Shown: one piece after another, positions 14,628-23,781 of the stretch
Layout: each line of letters opens with the position of its first letter
Numbering within the stretch: position 1 is the stretch's first letter
Assembly: GCF_900143535.1 (NCBI RefSeq)
Contig: NZ_FRFA01000001.1
Location: 524,387 to 588,386, forward strand
Direction of reading: 5' to 3'
DNA from: Tateyamaria sp. Alg231-49
GTDB lineage: Bacteria; Pseudomonadota; Alphaproteobacteria; Rhodobacterales; Rhodobacteraceae
Length of the DNA: 64,000 nt
Program-made: the position numbers and the translations under genes
The notes under the pieces: model-generated
What the model was told of the DNA's origin: nothing
Database searches by the model: none
Seen by the model: only the letters and a program-made list of their open reading frames with translations

Positions 14628-15791
14628 ATGTCAGACGCACCCGTAGTCCACATCGACCCGGCTTCCTTTCATGCCGACCCCTATCCGACGCTGGCGGATA
14701 TGCGGCGCGATACCCCTGTCTGCTTTGTCCCCGAACTTGGGGCCACGCTGTTCACCCGGCGCGATGATGTCTTCGCCGAAGAAAAGCGGATCGATCTGTT
14801 TTCCAGTCACCAACCCAACGGCTTGCTGACCCGGGTGATGGGCGAAAACATGATGCGCAAGGATGGCGACGCGCATCAAATCGAACGCAAGGCCCTGTTC
14901 CCTGCCCTGTCCCCGCGCACTGTGCGCGATGTGCTTGGCATCCAGTTCGGCGAAATCGTGCAGCGCCATATTGATCGCATCAAACCGCAGGGCACATGCG
15001 ATCTGGTGCGCGACTACGCGATGCCTGTGGCTGCAGATGCATTGCGGGTGATGACAGGCCTGATCAACATGGACGCCGCAGAGATGGATGCCGCCAGTCA
15101 GGCGATGCTCGACACGGCGGCGAATTACCAACGCGATCCAGAAATCGATGCCAAAGGCTTTGGCTATGCCACCCGTGTGCTTGAATTGATTGAGGAACGT
15201 TTGCCCGCGCTCCGTGCTTCCCCTGATCTGTCGATTATTTCGGTGCTCGATCAGGCGGGCCTCAGCCTTGATCAGATCGCGGGCAATGTCCGCGTTATTA
15301 TCGGGGGCGGACAGAACGAACCGCGTGATGCCATTGCGGGGACCATTTGGGCGCTTCTTAGCCATCCAGATCAACACCAGCTGATTACAAAGGGTCAGGC
15401 AACTTATGAGGATGCCTTTGCCGAATATGTCCGCCTGATTGCCCCGATCGGCATGTCGCCACGCCGCGTTGCGCGCAACGACACCGCTTGCGGAGTTGGT
15501 TTTGAGGCCGAAGAGCTGATTTTCTTCATGTTCGGATCAGCCTGCCGGGACGAGGCGCATTTCGAAGATCCGGACCGCTTTGACATCACCCGCGACACAC
15601 GCCCCGCCATTCCGTTTGGCGCAGGCCCCCATTTTTGCGCAGGGGCCGCGGCTTCGCGCACGCTGATTGCAGGCCATGCGGTGCCCCAGTTATTCAAACA
15701 ATTGGATGGTCTTGAGCTGGCCGGTGACGTTCCATTTGCGGGCTGGGCCTTTCGTGGTCCAACTTCCTGTCCATTGCGCTGGAAAACCTGA
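14628..15791 (+). CDS. cytochrome P450
   Basis: 387 residues, soluble bacterial P450 without a membrane anchor. The heme-binding loop is IPFGAGPHFCAGAAASR with the thiolate Cys, and the DPDRFDITRD segment matches the region before it. The I-helix, which normally reads AGxxTT for oxygen activation, is GGGQNEPRD here, so the acid/alcohol pair is replaced. This is known in some P450 families and suggests peroxygenase-like or otherwise atypical chemistry. No ferredoxin or reductase is adjacent, so electron partners lie elsewhere. Substrate unknown. Confidence 0.9.
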   Translation: MSDAPVVHIDPASFHADPYPTLADMRRDTPVCFVPELGATLFTRRDDVFAEEKRIDLFSSHQPNGLLTRVMGENMMRKDGDAHQIERKALFPALSPRTVRDVLGIQFGEIVQRHIDRIKPQGTCDLVRDYAMPVAADALRVMTGLINMDAAEMDAASQAMLDTAANYQRDPEIDAKGFGYATRVLELIEERLPALRASPDLSIISVLDQAGLSLDQIAGNVRVIIGGGQNEPRDAIAGTIWALLSHPDQHQLITKGQATYEDAFAEYVRLIAPIGMSPRRVARNDTACGVGFEAEELIFFMFGSACRDEAHFEDPDRFDITRDTRPAIPFGAGPHFCAGAAASRTLIAGHAVPQLFKQLDGLELAGDVPFAGWAFRGPTSCPLRWKT

Positions 15792-15814
15792 CGCGTTAGC
15801 CCCATATCTTTTCC

Positions 15815-16504
15815 ATGATCAAGTTAACGCCGATCCTTCTGGCCATCGTCTATGGCCTCATCATGTACCGCTTTTCCGTTTGGCGGACATCACGCAATCT
15901 GGACGCGCAATCGACAGAACTGGCCGACCCTATGTTGCGCCAGATGTGTGATCAGTTAGCGGGTGCGCTCGACCTGCCCCGGATCAAGGTGCACATCTAC
16001 GAAATCGAGCCTGTGAATGGCCTTGCCGCACCAGATGGGCGCATTTTCATTACCCGCGGCTTTTACGATCAGTTCCGCAAAGGTGCTGTGTCGGCCGCTG
16101 AAATGGCGAGCGTGATTGCGCATGAATTGGGGCATGTGGCCCTTGGGCACAGTCGTCGGCGTATGATCGACTTTTCGGGGCAGAATGCGATGCGCATGGC
16201 GATGGGCATGGTTCTGTCCCGGTTCATTCCCTTTGTCGGGGCGTGGATCGCCAACAGCCTGACAACGCTGCTGGCGGCCCGCCTGTCGCGTCAGGATGAA
16301 TACGAGGCTGACGCTTATGCAGCGGCGCTTCTGACCAAGGCCGGCATCGGGATTGGTCCGCAGATATCGCTGTTTGAAAAGCTTGAAACGCTCACCAAGT
16401 CGCGCGGGGGTGCTGCACCCGCATGGCTGCTGAGCCATCCCAAAACGCAAGAGCGGGTCAAGGCATTGCAGGCGCTTGAGGCCAAATGGCAGGTCAGCAC
16501 CTAG
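15815..16504 (+). CDS. M48 family metalloprotease
   Basis: 229 residues. N-terminal hydrophobic segment (ILLAIVYGLIMY) anchors it in the membrane. The zinc-binding HEXXH is VIAHELGHVALGHS, with the third ligand Glu in QDEYEADAYAA, both typical of M48 peptidases. A second hydrophobic stretch lies between them. Likely function is turnover of membrane or secreted proteins. The 3' end overlaps the convergent PIN-domain gene by 4 bp. Confidence 0.9.
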   Translation: MIKLTPILLAIVYGLIMYRFSVWRTSRNLDAQSTELADPMLRQMCDQLAGALDLPRIKVHIYEIEPVNGLAAPDGRIFITRGFYDQFRKGAVSAAEMASVIAHELGHVALGHSRRRMIDFSGQNAMRMAMGMVLSRFIPFVGAWIANSLTTLLAARLSRQDEYEADAYAAALLTKAGIGIGPQISLFEKLETLTKSRGGAAPAWLLSHPKTQERVKALQALEAKWQVST

Positions 16505-17049
16505 CTTAGGCGTTCTACTGCTTTGCCAAAACGCGGCAGGCGTGCCTTTTTCATTAATGAACGCAAGGTCCACGGCTCACCTGACAATCGGCGCGCTTCC
16601 TCCACGACGGCTTGCGCCACTGGAGCAACAAGGTCGGGGTTCGCCTCGGCACATCCCTGCAAGTAGCTGTCGGGGTCCGCGCGGTGCAGTCCTTCTTCGC
16701 TCAGCACATTGCGAGGGAAATCCTTGGCGTTCACCGTCATGATCGCATCAGAGGAACCAGCGATCGCGGCGGCCAGCACATGCACATCGTTGGGGTCTGG
16801 CAGCCACAAACGGTTTTCGAGTTCCGGGGGGTACCGCACTTCGGCCCCCGGCCAAGCGGCCTGCAACAACGCAATCTCACCGCGCGCCTGCGTTTCGCCC
16901 TGAGGTCCAAGCTTGATCGCAGCGCGCGCCCATTCCTCGAGGATGCGGGGAGACCATTGCGGGGTAAACAACCCGGTCTTGGCCACGCCCAGCACAACCT
17001 CCCGCATCACAGTAGGATAAAGGACATTTGCGTCGATCAGGATCTTCAT
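16501..17049 (-). CDS. PIN-domain protein (putative ribonuclease)
   Basis: 182 residues from the ATG at 17049; the open frame extends further up, but that part overlaps the methyltransferase gene. The PIN fold is marked by acidic residues in LIDANVLYP, in the central EEWARAA helix and in LPDPNDVHVLAAAI with later VNAKDFP. No antitoxin gene is adjacent. Instead the start overlaps the stop of the RlmI-type methyltransferase by 4 bp. This pairing recalls the RSP_2648-type PIN family of Rhodobacteraceae, so a housekeeping RNA-processing role is more likely than a toxin. Confidence 0.82.
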   Translation of the reverse strand: MKILIDANVLYPTVMREVVLGVAKTGLFTPQWSPRILEEWARAAIKLGPQGETQARGEIALLQAAWPGAEVRYPPELENRLWLPDPNDVHVLAAAIAGSSDAIMTVNAKDFPRNVLSEEGLHRADPDSYLQGCAEANPDLVAPVAQAVVEEARRLSGEPWTLRSLMKKARLPRFGKAVERLS

Positions 17050-18254
17050 AGGCGGAAGAACAACGCCTTGAGGTAACCGCTTTCGGCCAGTTGCGGCATC
17101 AGAGGATGATCTGGTCCGGCAAAGCCTGTGCGGATCAATGCAGGCGTGCGACCAGCCTTGCCGATCCCGCGCACGCAGGCAGTCTGGAATGCACTCAGGT
17201 CGGCTGCGTGGCTGCAACTGCACAAGGCAAGGATGCCATTTGGGGCCACCAGTGCCGCGGAAAGTCGTGCGACGCGTTCATAGGCCCGCAATCCCGCATC
17301 CAGCGCCGGTTTGGCCGGAGCAAAGGCAGGCGGGTCACAGATCACCAAATCAAACGTGCGGTTTTCCTGTCCCAAGGTTATGAGGACATCGAATGCATCA
17401 CCTTGACGTGCTTCAAAACGATCAGAGGCGTCCATGGCAGCAGCACCCTGGGTTGCCAGCGCCAAAGCAGGTGCCGAACCGTCCACACAAAGCGCAGATA
17501 TTGCCCCACCGGCCAGTGCAGCCAGTCCAAAGCCGCCCACGTGGGAAAACATGTCCAGCACCCGTGCATCGCGCGCAAGACCGGCGACAAAGGCGTGATT
17601 TGGGCGCTGGTCGTAAAACAACCCTGTTTTCTGCCCGCCCATGACATCCGCCATATACGTGGCGCCGTTCATGGGCACCGGGATTGGTGCGACAGGTGCC
17701 GTTCCTTGCAACACGGCGCTGACGTCATCGAGGCCTTCAAGGCTCCGGGCGCGGCCGCTGGCGTTCTTCAGAACCGTGCGCGCGCCGGTCACGGCCAGTG
17801 CGGCCTCGGACAGCAGGTCAATGCGGGCGTCCGCCCATGCAGCGTTTGGCTGAATCACCAACACATCATCAAAACGGTCGATGACAACACCGGGTAACCC
17901 GTCGGCTTCGGCGTGGATCAGGCGATAGTACGGGGCATCAAAAAGGCGGTCACGCAGGTTCAATGCCTTGGCCAATCGCGCCTTGAACCAGTTTGCGTCT
18001 ACATCCGCTCCGACATCCATATCGATCACGCGCGCGATGATCTTGCTGGCCGGGTTCACAGCAACCAGCGCGAGGGGAGTGCGATGAGAGTCTTCCAGCA
18101 CTGCGATCATGCCGGGCGCCATCGCCTTGGTGCGACGGTCAGTTACGACCTCGTTTGCATAGGCCCACGGAAACCCATGGCGAATGCGACGGGTGTCCAT
18201 CTTGGGACGCAGGCGAATTACGGGGCGGTCAGATGCAAGAGAGGGCGCTGTCAT
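17046..18254 (-). CDS. RlmI/RlmK-type class I SAM-dependent rRNA methyltransferase
   Basis: 402 residues. An N-terminal PUA-like domain (HPWAYxNE-type FPWAYANEV) is followed by a middle domain with GLPGVVIDRFDD and a Rossmann methyltransferase domain with GQKTGLFYDQRPN, VLDMFSHVGGF (SAM-binding) and DPPAFA. This is the architecture of 23S rRNA m5C1962-type enzymes. The motif C-S-C-S near the end (LALCSCSH) matches the family. Co-translated with the PIN-domain gene downstream. Confidence 0.9.
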   Translation of the reverse strand: MTAPSLASDRPVIRLRPKMDTRRIRHGFPWAYANEVVTDRRTKAMAPGMIAVLEDSHRTPLALVAVNPASKIIARVIDMDVGADVDANWFKARLAKALNLRDRLFDAPYYRLIHAEADGLPGVVIDRFDDVLVIQPNAAWADARIDLLSEAALAVTGARTVLKNASGRARSLEGLDDVSAVLQGTAPVAPIPVPMNGATYMADVMGGQKTGLFYDQRPNHAFVAGLARDARVLDMFSHVGGFGLAALAGGAISALCVDGSAPALALATQGAAAMDASDRFEARQGDAFDVLITLGQENRTFDLVICDPPAFAPAKPALDAGLRAYERVARLSAALVAPNGILALCSCSHAADLSAFQTACVRGIGKAGRTPALIRTGFAGPDHPLMPQLAESGYLKALFFRL

Positions 18255-18293
18255 AGCGCCCTCCTCTAGAGTGTTCGTTCAGGCGGTGAAAGC

Positions 18294-18950
18294 TCAGATT
18301 TGGTTCATCGCCTGGATAATGCCCAGTTTGGCGTTCTGGTACCCTTCCGGCGTTATCAGTTCCTGACGAATGACTTCGGCCAGAAAGGCGGAGATGCGCG
18401 CCTTTTGGGTCTCGCCACGTGCTTCAGCCGCAAGCGCCTGACTGCCACCAAAGGCAGTGAGGTCTGCGCGCACACGGCGCGTCTCACCCAGTTGAGCATT
18501 GGTGACTGCATGGCGAACGGTAACGTTAAAGTTGATGTTGTGCACACCGCCAGTGGAGTAACGCGCGCGTTCTGTCAGCGCGTGAAACCGGGTCACCTCA
18601 ATATCCAGAAATACCGGGGTCGCACCATCCAAGGCTGCAGTGCCTTTTTTCATAGCGTCATTAAAGATCGCACCAATCTGGGCATAGCGATCGCCAATTG
18701 GATCACCGCGCCACACGATGTCGGATGAGGGCAGATATCCATTGCCTTCAGACACTGTCAGCGAACGTGGCACGCGGACGGTGATGTTTTTGACGCGGAC
18801 GTCTGTGTTGTAAGCGCCGACTTGCTCGGTTGCAGCAAGCGGAAGCCCTTCGGCGTCAAATGCGGCGTTGCGGGATGTCGTGCTTGTTCCGGCGCAGGCT
18901 GACACCAAGGCGCCGATGGCCAACAAGAGAACCAATTTGATATGCTTCAT
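18294..18950 (-). CDS. DUF6778-type lipoprotein
   Basis: 218 residues from the ATG at 18950, with GGAGAG upstream. A signal peptide ends in a lipobox (LVSAC, Cys about 19), so the protein is a lipoprotein. The mature part is beta-rich and contains VRVPRSLTVSEGNGY and DIVWRGDPIGDRY, a pattern I associate with DUF6778 of Rhodobacteraceae. Function unknown. It stands alone between the methyltransferase operon and the glnE operon. Confidence 0.78.
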   Translation of the reverse strand: MKHIKLVLLLAIGALVSACAGTSTTSRNAAFDAEGLPLAATEQVGAYNTDVRVKNITVRVPRSLTVSEGNGYLPSSDIVWRGDPIGDRYAQIGAIFNDAMKKGTAALDGATPVFLDIEVTRFHALTERARYSTGGVHNINFNVTVRHAVTNAQLGETRRVRADLTAFGGSQALAAEARGETQKARISAFLAEVIRQELITPEGYQNAKLGIIQAMNQI

Positions 18951-19074
18951 TATGTCTCTCCGTTGCGGACACATTGGTCCACACTGCTCTTTTTACTCGC
19001 GCTAAGGATGCGCAAGCAGTGGGGCGGAATTGAGACATTTCCCGTTCAATTGCGGGATTGTTTCGCGGCAGTGG

Positions 19075-19353
19075 CTATTGCGGACGGGATCGGCTCCGCC
19101 ATCCACCGCGCCGTTTGGGGCTCGCGACTTGTGCGCGACCTTCGGTCAGCACTTCGGTCATCGGATGGTCAGCGTGACCTGCGCCATAACGGTCCAACAG
19201 CACATCGATCGCAGGGACTGGCCGGATGGCATCCGGCAGGCTCAATGCCCAATCCAGAAAGATCGTGCGGCATTCGGACTTGTTGATCCCGTCAATGCGA
19301 TAGGCTTCAAAGATCAGACCCTTGGGATCATGTTCATCGCCCTTTGCGATCAT
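19075..19353 (-). CDS. conserved small protein downstream of glnE (92 aa)
   Basis: 92 residues: DPKGLIFEAYRIDGI near the start, TIFLDWALSLP in the middle, and an Arg-rich tail. Its ATG overlaps the glnE stop (ATGA), so it is translated from the same message. I recall similar proteins after glnE in related bacteria. No known domain; the tail could bind nucleic acid or simply be disordered. Confidence 0.72.
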   Translation of the reverse strand: MIAKGDEHDPKGLIFEAYRIDGINKSECRTIFLDWALSLPDAIRPVPAIDVLLDRYGAGHADHPMTEVLTEGRAQVASPKRRGGWRSRSRPQ

Positions 19354-22118
19354 GGCTCCAGCCCCTTGCCAACCTTGCGCTCAATTGCAGCATCAAGCAC
19401 GTCGCCAGCCGCGTTCTGTCCCCTGCTCAGCGCGGATTCGGCTTCTGCCTGTGTGCTTGCCTCTGTTGCAGCTATCAAAACGTCCAAACCTCTTGAGCCC
19501 AACACGTCCGTGTTCAGTGCGTCGGTGCTAAGCAACCGAGCGGCCATCTGCACCCGCGCCAACATTGCATACGTATCCTGCAACACCTGCGCTTCTGCGT
19601 CACTTACTAGCCCGGCAACGACGCATGCTACGATCCCCCCTGCCACATCCTGAGGGGCCGTCGGCGACAAAAGAGCACCGGTTTGCGAAAACAGTTCGAT
19701 ATCCTGCATCCGCCCCCGTCCAACCTTGGCGTCCCAAACGGAACTTGGGGCTTTTGCCGCGGCGATGCGCGCGCGCATCTCGCTGAGGTCGCGCATAATC
19801 GCGCTGATATCGCGCACTTCTGTCAAAACGTTGTGGCGCAACTGTGAGATTTCAGCCGCCAGATCGGCTGGCCCGGCGACGACCCTTGCCCGCACAAGTG
19901 CCAAATGTTCCCAAAGCCACGCCTCATTTTGCTGGTAGTTCTGAAAGGCGGTCCAGCTTGTGGCGACTGGGCCCTGATTGCCCGATGGACGCAGACGCAT
20001 ATCGGCCTCGTAAAGGCGCCCTTTAGCAGTTTGTGCAGTGATGGCAGTGATCATCGCTTTTGTGAGACGGGCATAATAGGTGCGCACCGCTAGCGGCTTT
20101 GCACCCTCTGAGTACTCGGCCGTTCCGGGGTCATAGATCACGATCACATCCAGATCAGAATGCGCCGTCAGGACCCCCGCCCCAAGGCTGCCCATGGCGA
20201 CAATCGCCGCACCCCGCCCGGGCGGCGGACCAAACCGCACTGCAAACTGCGCCTGAACGACCGGCCACAGGGCGGCCAGGGCTGCCTGCGCGAGGTCAGC
20301 GTACTGCGTGCCTGCGTCCTGCGCCGTGGTAAGCGCGCGCAAATGATGGACGCCGATGCGAAAATGCCAATCTTTGGCCCAGTCCCGGATGGCATCCAGC
20401 TTGGCCTCATAGTCAGGCTCTGCCGCCATCCGCGCCTCGGCTTCGGCCCGCAGGGCCGCCTGCCCCGGCCAGTCGGCAAAAAAGCTGCCCCCGATGACGG
20501 CATCAAGCACAGAGGCATTGCGCGACAGATACCGGGCCAGCGCCGGTGACGTGCTGACGATATCAACCAGCAAATCAACCAGCTGCGGGTTGGCATCAAA
20601 CAGCGAAAAAAGCTGCACACCCGCAGGCAGACCCGCCAAAAACCCGTCAAAGGCCGACAACGCCTCTTGCGGTTTGCCAGCTGTTCCAAGTTGGGTCAGC
20701 AGCGCAGGTTCAATCCGTTCAAACAATGCAGCGCCCCGTTGCGAGCGCAGGGCCGGATAGCTGCGCCAGCGCGCGCGCATGGCCGGATCAACCTCTGGCG
20801 CTGTTGGCTCCGGGTCGGTGCTGGACGGTGCAAAGAAACCTTCGGTTTCGCCGTGTACAGCAGAAAGACGTTCTACCAGCTCTCCTTCGAGGTGTGCTCG
20901 ATCCATATCCATCATCGCGGCCAGCCGGTCGAACCCTTCGTCTGTGACAGGCAACTGGTGGGTCTGGGTGTCGCGCACCATCTGCACACGGTGTTCGACC
21001 GTTCGGGCAAAGCGGTAGTGATCGCTTAACGCTTCGGCCACATCCGCTTTGATCCAGCCCTTTGAGGCCAATCGCCCCAGCCCCTGAACCGTGCCACGCA
21101 CCCGTAAATCCGGGTCGCGCCCGCCTGAAATCAATTGCCGGGTCTGGGTGAAAAACTCGATCTCGCGAATGCCCCCGCGCCCCAATTTCATGTTGTGGCC
21201 CTGCAGGGTGATCGGACCGCCCGTGCCTTTGTGGGCGCGGATGGCAAGACGCATATCATGGGCATCCTGTACGGCCGCAAAATCAAGATGGCGCCGCCAG
21301 ACAAACGGGGTCAGATCAGACAGGAAGCGTTCCCCTGCGCCAATATCACCAGCGCATGCCCGCGCCTTAATGTACGCCGCACGCTCCCACGTCCGCCCAA
21401 GGCTTTCGTAATATCGCATGGCCGCCCCTGTCGACAGAACCACAGGTGTCACCGCCGGATCGGGACGGAGGCGAAGGTCCGTTCGGAACACATATCCGTC
21501 TGCTGTCATATCGTTCAGGATCGCGGACATGTCCTGCACAGCGCGAACGCATGCCTTACGGATCAGCGCGTGATCGGCAGGTGCGTGACGGGTTTCGTCA
21601 AACAAGCATATGAGGTCGATGTCGGACGAGTAATTCAACTCACCAGCACCCATCTTGCCCATGGCCAGAACGAACAGGCCTGCATCCTTGTCCGGCAGTT
21701 TGCCGCGGCGCACCTGATGTGCAAGCGCCGCATCCAAAGCAGCCTGCGTGGTCATTTCCGCAAGAGACGTTAGCGCCCCTGTGACCTGTTCCAGCGACCA
21801 CGCGCCCCCTAGATCGGCGAGACCTGCAAGCAACGCCACCCGACGTTTGGCACCCCGCAATGCGGGTCGCATAGCGTCCATGTCCCCTTCAGGTGGTCGC
21901 AAAGCCGAAGCCATCGCTGCATCCGTGTCCTCAACAGCATCCCGCAGCCACTCAGCCTCGTGCGCGATCAAACCGGCCAGATAGGGGCTGCACGACGCGG
22001 CACCATATACGAGGTCCCGCACAGGACCACTGAGACCGGGAACAGCCGCCACCGCATCCTCTCCCCGATCAGGTTGAAACGGCCGCGGGAGCCGAGTGAT
22101 GTGCTGTTCAAGTTGCAT
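19350..22118 (-). CDS. glnE: bifunctional glutamine synthetase adenylyltransferase/deadenylyltransferase
   Basis: About 922 residues with two nucleotidyltransferase halves. The N-terminal (deadenylylating) half has GAGELNYSSDIDLICLFDE and GRGGIREIEFFTQ; the C-terminal (adenylylating) half has GSLGAGVLTAHSDLDVIVIYD and GRGRMQDIELFSQ. It switches glutamine synthetase off and on by adding or removing AMP in response to PII. The start is uncertain: ATG 22118 or an in-frame GTG at 22127. The gene is divergent from the YbaK-type deacylase and leads into the 92-aa gene. Confidence 0.95.
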   Translation of the reverse strand: MQLEQHITRLPRPFQPDRGEDAVAAVPGLSGPVRDLVYGAASCSPYLAGLIAHEAEWLRDAVEDTDAAMASALRPPEGDMDAMRPALRGAKRRVALLAGLADLGGAWSLEQVTGALTSLAEMTTQAALDAALAHQVRRGKLPDKDAGLFVLAMGKMGAGELNYSSDIDLICLFDETRHAPADHALIRKACVRAVQDMSAILNDMTADGYVFRTDLRLRPDPAVTPVVLSTGAAMRYYESLGRTWERAAYIKARACAGDIGAGERFLSDLTPFVWRRHLDFAAVQDAHDMRLAIRAHKGTGGPITLQGHNMKLGRGGIREIEFFTQTRQLISGGRDPDLRVRGTVQGLGRLASKGWIKADVAEALSDHYRFARTVEHRVQMVRDTQTHQLPVTDEGFDRLAAMMDMDRAHLEGELVERLSAVHGETEGFFAPSSTDPEPTAPEVDPAMRARWRSYPALRSQRGAALFERIEPALLTQLGTAGKPQEALSAFDGFLAGLPAGVQLFSLFDANPQLVDLLVDIVSTSPALARYLSRNASVLDAVIGGSFFADWPGQAALRAEAEARMAAEPDYEAKLDAIRDWAKDWHFRIGVHHLRALTTAQDAGTQYADLAQAALAALWPVVQAQFAVRFGPPPGRGAAIVAMGSLGAGVLTAHSDLDVIVIYDPGTAEYSEGAKPLAVRTYYARLTKAMITAITAQTAKGRLYEADMRLRPSGNQGPVATSWTAFQNYQQNEAWLWEHLALVRARVVAGPADLAAEISQLRHNVLTEVRDISAIMRDLSEMRARIAAAKAPSSVWDAKVGRGRMQDIELFSQTGALLSPTAPQDVAGGIVACVVAGLVSDAEAQVLQDTYAMLARVQMAARLLSTDALNTDVLGSRGLDVLIAATEASTQAEAESALSRGQNAAGDVLDAAIERKVGKGLEP

Positions 22119-22195
22119 ACTCCACACTCACCAGTGACACGGCGCGACGTCAATGCCTCTTGCATGGCGAAGCCGGTAAGCGCACCACTGCATTT

Positions 22196-22663
22196 ATGAG
22201 TAAAAGTCTGAAACGTGTCCGCTCGGCCCTTGAGGCGGCGGGGGTAGATACCGAAATCCGCGAAACGCCATTGGCGCGTACCGCCGCTGATGCCGCCAAT
22301 GCCATCGGCTGCGAGATTGACCAGATCGCCAAGTCCATTATCTTTCGGGGTGAAAACAGCTGTGCTGCGATCCTGTTCATCACCGCAGGAGGAAATCAGG
22401 TCGACCCGGAGAAAGCGGCCCACTTGGCGGGAGAGCCGTTGGGCAAGGCCGACGCCTCGTTGATCCGGACACAAACCGGGTTTGCCATCGGAGGGGTATC
22501 GCCCGTTGGGCATCTGTCCCCGATCACCGCATTTTTTGATCCGCAGTTGGCAGAATTTCCCAATATTTGGGCTGCAGCGGGAACACCGCACCATGTTTTT
22601 CGATCAAATCCGCAGGATTTAGTGAAAATTTCTGGCGCGCAAATATCTGATTTTAAATCGTAA
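22196..22663 (+). CDS. YbaK/EbsC family aminoacyl-tRNA deacylase
   Basis: 155 residues from the ATG at 22196, which gives the usual family length (an upstream ATG at 22160 would add 12 residues). Family features: RTAADAANAIGCEIDQIAKSIIF with the conserved Lys, and the Gly-rich GFAIGGVSPVGH. These proteins remove wrongly attached amino acids from tRNA (for example Cys or Ala from tRNA-Pro). Ribosome site is weak. Divergent from glnE with under 80 bp between starts. Confidence 0.85.
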   Translation: MSKSLKRVRSALEAAGVDTEIRETPLARTAADAANAIGCEIDQIAKSIIFRGENSCAAILFITAGGNQVDPEKAAHLAGEPLGKADASLIRTQTGFAIGGVSPVGHLSPITAFFDPQLAEFPNIWAAAGTPHHVFRSNPQDLVKISGAQISDFKS

Positions 22664-22730
22664 TACCAATTTATGTAAAAAACATTCACATTATACCTTG
22701 CAGTGATCGCCTCCAGTGCCAATCTATGTA

Positions 22731-22749
22731 ATGTGAAACAGCTTCACAT
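22731..22749. promoter_or_regulatory. palindromic operator candidate before DUF2852 gene
   Basis: ATGTGAA-acagc-TTCACAT, a perfect 7-bp inverted repeat with a 5-bp centre, lies 50 bp before the DUF2852 start. A related ATTCACAT is found at about 22684-22691, and the preceding words CCAATTTATGTAA and CCAATCTATGTAA repeat about 60 bp apart. The half-site recalls CRP-type TGTGA but with spacing 7 instead of 6. The binding protein is unknown. Confidence 0.45.
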
Positions 22750-22799
22750 ACGCACTTTCCCAAGGGGCCAAACGCCCCATAGCTCTGAAAGGTATGAAA

Positions 22800-23207
22800 A
22801 TGACAACCATGTCCACCACCGCCACAGCGCAACCCCGCTCGGAAGGTTGGTTTTCGAAATCCGAACGCTGGCTTGATGAAAAGGGCAAAGGTGCCTGGAT
22901 CGCGGCCATGGTCCTCGGTTTCATCTTCTTCTGGCCCGTTGGCCTCGCCCTTCTGTTTTATATGATCTGGAGCAAACGCATGTTCAACAAGTCCTGCAGT
23001 TCCCGCCGCATGAGCACAACAATGACCACCATGCGCCCCACAGGCAACGCGGCCTTTGACGCCTACAAGTCCGACACCCTGCGCCGCCTTGAGGACGAGC
23101 AACACAACTTCGAGGCTTTCCTTGAGCGGTTGCGTGAAGCCAAGGACAAGTCTGAGTTCGATCAGTTCATGGACGAACGGGCCAAAGCGGCCAAGACCGA
23201 AGACTGA
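22800..23207 (+). CDS. DUF2852 membrane protein
   Basis: 135 residues from the ATG at 22800 (AAAGG 7 nt upstream; the ATG at 22794 is too close to it). One hydrophobic segment (AWIAAMVLGFIFFWPVGLALLFYMIW) is followed by a charged coiled-coil-like tail rich in Glu, Arg and Lys. This matches DUF2852. The arrangement resembles small phage-shock-type membrane proteins, but the function is unknown. A palindromic operator candidate lies upstream and a stem-loop just after the stop. Confidence 0.82.
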   Translation: MTTMSTTATAQPRSEGWFSKSERWLDEKGKGAWIAAMVLGFIFFWPVGLALLFYMIWSKRMFNKSCSSRRMSTTMTTMRPTGNAAFDAYKSDTLRRLEDEQHNFEAFLERLREAKDKSEFDQFMDERAKAAKTED

Positions 23208-23226
23208 TCCAGCACAAATCGCCTTA

Positions 23227-23252
23227 CCGGCCCCTGTTACGACTGGGGCCGG
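23227..23252 (+). terminator. stem-loop after DUF2852 gene
   Basis: CCGGCCCC/GGGGCCGG, 8-bp perfect stem with a 10-nt loop, 20 bp after the stop. Only a short T-rich stretch follows, so termination may be partial and the RDD gene could be read through. Confidence 0.55.
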
Positions 23253-23279
23253 GATTTGCCTTTTCTACGGAGCACCTCC

Positions 23280-23708
23280 ATGCAGCTTGCCGACCCGATC
23301 ACCCAACCTCAATTCTACCGCGACGTGGCCTCCAAGCGGTTCTTCGCATGGGTCATCGACGTGATCATAGTGGCCCTTATCAGCCTTCTCATCGTGCCCT
23401 TTACGGCTTTCGTCGCTGCGTTTTTCTTTCTGGGGCTGATGGGCGTCGTTGGGTTTATGTACCGCGTGATTACGCTCGCCACGGGATCAGCCACTTGGGG
23501 CATGCGGATGATGGCAATAGAAATCCGTGACCAACACGGCGCGCGCCTTGATCTGGGTCAGGCCTTTCTGCACACGGTCGGCTATATAGTCAGTTGGACA
23601 GTCGCGCCGCTGCAACTGATTTCGATTGTTTTGATGGCGACGTCGAACCGTGGGCAAGGCCTTACGGACGTTGTGTTGGGCACTGCTGCAATCAACCGGA
23701 AGGCGTAA
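23280..23708 (+). CDS. RDD family membrane protein
   Basis: 142 residues with three to four hydrophobic spans. The RDD signature is degenerate but visible: KRFFAWVIDVIIV (Arg and Asp in the first helix), then GSATWGMRMMAIEIRDQHG and later NRGQGLTDVVLGT. The ATG at 23280 has GGAG 9 nt upstream. Some members are Na+/H+ antiporters or transporters; the role here is unknown. Close spacing suggests linkage with the DUF2852 gene. Confidence 0.83.
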   Translation: MQLADPITQPQFYRDVASKRFFAWVIDVIIVALISLLIVPFTAFVAAFFFLGLMGVVGFMYRVITLATGSATWGMRMMAIEIRDQHGARLDLGQAFLHTVGYIVSWTVAPLQLISIVLMATSNRGQGLTDVVLGTAAINRKA

Positions 23709-23781
23709 GAGCCATGCCAGAACGTTGCACTTGCCACGCGGGCCAGCACTGGTATCATCCGGCCATTAATTCGGAAAACAC

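Noticed and set aside
16501-17049. PIN toxin of a toxin-antitoxin pair
   Set aside because: No antitoxin gene is adjacent; the gene is coupled to an rRNA methyltransferase instead.
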